A stretch of 29,984 bases of DNA from Nanobdellati archaeon (lineage in GTDB: Archaea; B1Sed10-29; JAGVWA01): NCBI GenBank assembly GCA_018304505.1, contig JAGVWA010000010.1, positions 1 through 29,984 of the forward strand. Direction: 5' to 3'. The translations under genes and the position numbers were made by a program. How positions within the stretch are numbered: the stretch's first letter is position 1; every line of letters begins with the position of its first letter. The notes beneath the pieces are model-generated. The model was not told the origin of the DNA and did no database searches. It was given only the letters and a program-made list of their open reading frames with translations. Positions 26,781 to 29,984 of the stretch are shown in pieces.

Positions 26781-27763
26781 GAATAAGTTGGCCAAGGCGA
26801 GGCAGCCTTGCGTTCTACCCACGAAAGAAAGCCAAAAGGCAACACCCCCAGTTACGCAGCGTTAAAAAAACAGGTGAAGCAAAGCCGGGCTACTTCCTGG
26901 GATACAAGGCAGGAATGAGCCACGTCCTGGCTGTTGACACGTACGAGAAGTCACCTAGCTACGGCCAAACCATATCCCTTCCAGTCACATTCATTGAGTG
27001 CCCGGAAAACAGGGTAATCGGCATCAAGGCTTACACCCAGAGGCCTGAAGGCACACTCAATTTCACGACCCTCTACACAGAAAAACAGGACAAGGAAATC
27101 ACGAGAAAGACAAAGGCCGCAAAAAACAGCAAACCTGACGAAGTGAGAAAGAAGATCCAGGACAACCTCCCAAAGATACAGGAAATCAGGCTCATCGTGG
27201 AAACGCAGCCAAAGAAAATCATGCTCAAGAAGACACCGGAAATAATCGAGGTGCCATTCACGACCGAGAAAGTGGAAGACCAATGGGCCAAAGCCCAGGA
27301 ACTGCTCGGCAAGGAAATCAAGGTCTCTGAGGTGCTGCAAGAAGGCACATATCTTGACACGACATCAATAACAACTGGCCGCGGAACCGAAGGTCCGCTA
27401 AGACGATTCGGCCTAAAGAGGCAGAGGCACAAGGCGAAAGGGCACATAAGAAACCCAGGGTCTATAGGGGCATGGCACCCGGCTCGCGTTTTATGGACAG
27501 TCGCGATGACTGGGCAAAAGGGATATCAGCGACGCACCGAGTTAAATAAGCGCCTGCTCAAGATATCAGACAAACCAGAAGACGCAAACCCCGTTTCTGG
27601 CTTCAGAAGCTATGGAACGCTGAAAACAGACTACCTAATAATCAAAGGCTCAATAGGCGGGCCAAAGAAACGCCTAATAGCACTCAGGCCAGCGCTGAGG
27701 GAAAAACATGCAACCCCAATGCCTGAAATAAAATCAATATCCACAATAGCACAAAACAGATGA
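26774..27763 (+). CDS. rpl3: 50S ribosomal protein L3 (uL3)
   Basis: 329 residues; GTGA lies just before ATG 26774. Begins SWPRRGSLAFYPRKKAKRQ, the typical archaeal start (R-G-SLAFxPRKRA), then GYKAGMSHVL, the central insert, and the peptidyl-transferase finger GSIGAWHPARVLWTV followed by TGQKGYQRRTELNKR. The usual PWHPSRV and PQAGQ are AWHPARV and AMTGQ here, mild changes. It assembles early on 23S rRNA. First gene of the ribosomal cluster that runs off the window. Confidence 0.96.
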   Translation: MVRISWPRRGSLAFYPRKKAKRQHPQLRSVKKTGEAKPGYFLGYKAGMSHVLAVDTYEKSPSYGQTISLPVTFIECPENRVIGIKAYTQRPEGTLNFTTLYTEKQDKEITRKTKAAKNSKPDEVRKKIQDNLPKIQEIRLIVETQPKKIMLKKTPEIIEVPFTTEKVEDQWAKAQELLGKEIKVSEVLQEGTYLDTTSITTGRGTEGPLRRFGLKRQRHKAKGHIRNPGSIGAWHPARVLWTVAMTGQKGYQRRTELNKRLLKISDKPEDANPVSGFRSYGTLKTDYLIIKGSIGGPKKRLIALRPALREKHATPMPEIKSISTIAQNR

Positions 27764-28569
27764 TGCGAATGAAGGCCAAGGTACTAGCAATCGATGGGAC
27801 CAAGAGCAAGGAGATCTCCCTGCCAGACATATTCAACGAAGACTTTAGGCCCGACTTAATTCGCAGGGCAAGCCTCGCGCTGCGCTCCGGCGCGTATCAG
27901 GCGCAGGGCGTAGACCCAGACGCCGGCTTCAGGACAAGCGCAGCGTTCTTCGGAAGGCGAAAAAAGGTATTCAGGACAACAAACAACCGAGGCATATCCC
28001 GGCTGCCACGGGTGAAACTCTCTGGTGGGGGCCTTGGCGAGGTACGAAGGGTCCCGCAATCCAAAGGAGGCAGGACTGCACACCCACCGAAGATCGACAA
28101 GATCCTTGTTGAAAAAATCAACGACAAGGAAAGAAAAAGAGCAATAAGGAGCGCTATTGCCGCGACAATAAACCACGAGCTGGTGATAAAACGTGGCCAC
28201 AAAATAGGGCACCTGAAGGAATTGCCGCTGGTGCTGGAAGACAAGTTCAATGACCTGAAAAAAACAAAAGACGTACTCGAAGTGCTAAAAAAGCTCCAAC
28301 TAGAAGCAGAACTTGCGAGGGGGGCAACGGTAACAATAAGGGCAGGCCGCGGAACAATGAGGGGGCGGCCATACAGAAGAAAACGCGCAGGCCTCATCGT
28401 GACTGACAAGGAATCGGGGCTCTTCAAGGCCCTGAAAAACATTCCCGGCTTCGAGATCAGGGTTGCAAAGGACCTAAACGCAGACATACTAGCCCCTGGT
28501 GGAGACGCAGGCAGGCTAACGATATACACCGAGTCCTCGATATCCCAACTAGAAAAAATGTTCCGATAA
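27760..28569 (+). CDS. rpl4: 50S ribosomal protein L4 (uL4)
   Basis: 269 residues from ATG 27760, which overlaps the L3 stop; further ATGs at 27763 and 27769 are possible starts. Early helix LPDIFNEDFRPDLIRRASLA is typical, as are the extended loop FRTTNNRGISRLPRVKLSGG, GLGEVRRVPQSKGGRTAHPP, and the GRGTMRGRPYRRKRAGLIV block. The loop lines the exit tunnel. The stop is followed by a 9-bp tandem duplication. L23 is 48 nt on. Confidence 0.95.
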   Translation: MMRMKAKVLAIDGTKSKEISLPDIFNEDFRPDLIRRASLALRSGAYQAQGVDPDAGFRTSAAFFGRRKKVFRTTNNRGISRLPRVKLSGGGLGEVRRVPQSKGGRTAHPPKIDKILVEKINDKERKRAIRSAIAATINHELVIKRGHKIGHLKELPLVLEDKFNDLKKTKDVLEVLKKLQLEAELARGATVTIRAGRGTMRGRPYRRKRAGLIVTDKESGLFKALKNIPGFEIRVAKDLNADILAPGGDAGRLTIYTESSISQLEKMFR

Positions 28570-28578
28570 TTCCGATGA
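28561..28578. repeat. 9-bp tandem duplication at the L4 stop
   Basis: TTCCGATAA (including the TAA stop) is followed at once by TTCCGATGA. The spacer continues with further near-repeats of ATGTAATGTTCA type. Confidence 0.85.
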
Positions 28579-28617
28579 TATAATGTAATGTTCACAGTAA
28601 CGTTCAGATGATGCACA

Positions 28618-28863
28618 ATGATCCAATACCCACTGCTAACCGAAAAAGCGATAGGCGCAATAGAAAAACAGAATCAGCTAGTGTTCATTGTTGATGACAA
28701 AATGACAAAGGACCAGATAAAAAAGGACATCGAGGCGCTGTACAGCGTCAAGGTACAGCGAATAAACACCCTGAATTCAATGAGGGGAAAGAAAAAAGCC
28801 TTTGTCAAGCTACGCAAGGAAAGCAACGCAGGGGACCTCGCAACCAAACTGAAGATAATGTAA
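28618..28863 (+). CDS. rpl23: 50S ribosomal protein L23 (uL23)
   Basis: 81 residues. Starts MIQYPLLTEKAIGAIEKQNQ, the standard 'xPLxTEKA' opening, then VFIVDDKMTKDQIKKDIEAL, VKVQRINTLNSMRGKKKAFV and the end ATKLKIM. It sits at the tunnel exit and helps dock the signal recognition particle. Normal archaeal length and position between L4 and L2. No good ribosome-binding site; ATGATG lies just upstream. Confidence 0.95.
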   Translation: MIQYPLLTEKAIGAIEKQNQLVFIVDDKMTKDQIKKDIEALYSVKVQRINTLNSMRGKKKAFVKLRKESNAGDLATKLKIM

Positions 28864-28873
28864 TTAATGTAAT
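28857..28873. repeat. 8-bp duplication at the L23 stop
   Basis: AATGTAAT at 28857-28864 (containing the TAA stop) recurs at 28866-28873 with a 9-nt period. Confidence 0.8.
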
Positions 28874-28898
28874 GAAATAAATTGACTGAAGTGATTGA

Positions 28899-29609
28899 AT
28901 GGGAAGACCACTAATATCGCAACGCCGAGGAAAGGGCTCGCCTAGCTTCAAGGCGCCATCACACCACTTCAAGGCAAGGTCAAGATACGGAGACACAGTT
29001 GCAGATAGAAAAATCGCGCAGGTGACAAAATTCATCGATGACCCATCAAGAACCGCAGTCCTCACACAACTTACGTATGCAGACCAAACAACAACCATGA
29101 TACCAGCAGCAGAGGGCCTCAAGATCAATGACCTAATAGAAGAAGGCGCAACAGCAGGGCATGGAATCGGGCACATCCTTCCCCTGAGCAGCATACCCGA
29201 GGGCACACCAATATTCAACATAGAGCTAAGAGCGGGCGACGGAGGAAAGCTCGTAAGATCCTCAGGATCAGCGGCATACCTTGTAAGCAAGGAACAAAAC
29301 AAGGCATCTGTAAAGCTCCCGTCTGGAAAGCTCAAATACTTCCCGCTGAACGTAAGGGCCACACTTGGCATTGTCGCCGGCGGCGGACGAGTAGAAAAAC
29401 CCCTCCTGAAAGCAGGAAATGCCCATTATAAACACAAGGCCAAAGGGCAGTGGTACCCAACAGTCCGGGGCGTGAAAATGAACCCTGTCGAACACCCATT
29501 CGGTGGAACACAGCACCACGGCTCTAAAACAAAGAAGGGCAAGGGCGGATCCCCGGGACAACATGTCGGCTCATTCGGGGCAAGCAGAACCGGAAGAAAG
29601 AAACGCTAA
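28899..29609 (+). CDS. rpl2: 50S ribosomal protein L2 (uL2)
   Basis: 236 residues; GTGAT lies before ATG 28899. Opens MGRPLISQRRGKGSPSFKAP, as archaeal L2 does, with GATAGHGIGHILPLSSIPEG, VRSSGSAAYLVSKEQNKASV, and the functional loop VRGVKMNPVEHPFGG, whose His is needed for subunit joining and peptidyl transfer. The usual D of the VDHP motif is Glu here. C-terminus is Gly/Lys-rich. S19 follows after 13 nt. Confidence 0.96.
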   Translation: MGRPLISQRRGKGSPSFKAPSHHFKARSRYGDTVADRKIAQVTKFIDDPSRTAVLTQLTYADQTTTMIPAAEGLKINDLIEEGATAGHGIGHILPLSSIPEGTPIFNIELRAGDGGKLVRSSGSAAYLVSKEQNKASVKLPSGKLKYFPLNVRATLGIVAGGGRVEKPLLKAGNAHYKHKAKGQWYPTVRGVKMNPVEHPFGGTQHHGSKTKKGKGGSPGQHVGSFGASRTGRKKR

Positions 29610-29622
29610 ATAAAGTGATCGC

Positions 29623-29984
29623 ATGGCAAAGAAACAATTTACATTCTATGGCAAGGAAACCGAGGCTCTAAAGCAAATGAAGCTTGAAGAGTTCGCGCAG
29701 CTGCTGCCGAGCAGGCATAGAAGGTCAATAAAAAGGGGCCTAACAGCAGAACAGCAATCCCTGCTGAAAATCCTACAACACAAAAAGAGCGAAAAACCCC
29801 TGAGGACACACGTGCGGGACATGGTCATAGTTCCAGAAATGCTAGACAGAAGAATCGCAGTATACAACGGCAAGGAATGGAACATCCTAACGATAATACC
29901 AGAGATGCTGGGCCACTACCTAGGCGAGTTCAGCCTCACACGAAAGAACGTAAAGCACTCTGGCCCAGGAATAGGCGCAACACG
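29623..29984 (+). CDS. rps19: 30S ribosomal protein S19 (uS19), 3' end cut off by window
   Basis: GTGATC lies before ATG 29623; the frame is open to the last base, giving 120 residues without a stop. Begins MAKKQFTFYGKETEALKQMK, then LLPSRHRRSIKRGL, LRTHVRDMVIVPEMLDR, VYNGKEWNILTIIPEMLGHY and GEFSLTRKNVKHSGPGIGAT, all S19 marks including the rRNA-binding 'HxxGxFxxTR' segment. Only the last few residues are missing. Confidence 0.95.
   Translation, partial: MAKKQFTFYGKETEALKQMKLEEFAQLLPSRHRRSIKRGLTAEQQSLLKILQHKKSEKPLRTHVRDMVIVPEMLDRRIAVYNGKEWNILTIIPEMLGHYLGEFSLTRKNVKHSGPGIGAT

Overview
The window is archaeal. It carries the archaeal RNA polymerase cluster with a split B subunit (rpoH, rpoB'', rpoB', rpoA1, rpoA2), then L30e, a KH-only NusA, S12, S7, EF-2, EF-1alpha and S10, and at the right edge L3, L4, L23, L2 and S19. 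Promoters have TATA boxes about 26 nt before the expected RNA start, tRNAs have introns, and many ribosome-binding sites are of the GTGAT(C) type. Short spacers, overlapping genes and unusual residues at otherwise near-invariant sites suggest a compact, fast-evolving lineage, possibly DPANN; that placement is an inference. Coding strands are rich in A and C and poor in T. No gene-free stretch exceeds about 200 nt, and there is no CRISPR array, rRNA or intein.

Left part (1-7782), a mosaic region: an unknown gene cut by the window edge; a C/D box guide RNA; pyrF behind a TATA box set in a 20-bp perfect palindrome; four tRNA genes (Thr, Pro, Tyr, Asp), three with introns; and several toxin-antitoxin-like pieces. 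These are an AbrB-type antitoxin tail, a 49-aa protein overlapping a GNAT acetyltransferase tail to tail, an intact hicBA pair and a second hicBA pair whose hicA has no start codon. A 99-bp perfect direct repeat brackets a two-gene segment (6159-7231) between a Cys/His-rich membrane-anchored protein and the second hicBA.

Middle (7783-21254), the expression operons: tandem TATA boxes precede rpoH, and the polymerase, ribosomal and elongation-factor genes follow with very short gaps. The polymerase active centre (B' metal-site Glu, A' bridge helix, A'' trigger loop) and the S12 decoding loops differ from sequences that are nearly universal. Several spacers contain short tandem duplications beginning at or next to stop codons.

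Right part (21292-26589): three small proteins beginning Met-Trp, then a tight operon of an unknown protein, a methyltransferase, archease, a Nudix hydrolase, an unknown 146-aa protein and the RNA ligase RtcB, followed by two more small proteins that resemble each other. RtcB with archease joins tRNA halves after intron removal, which fits the intron-containing tRNAs in the same window. The window ends in the L3-L4-L23-L2-S19 cluster.
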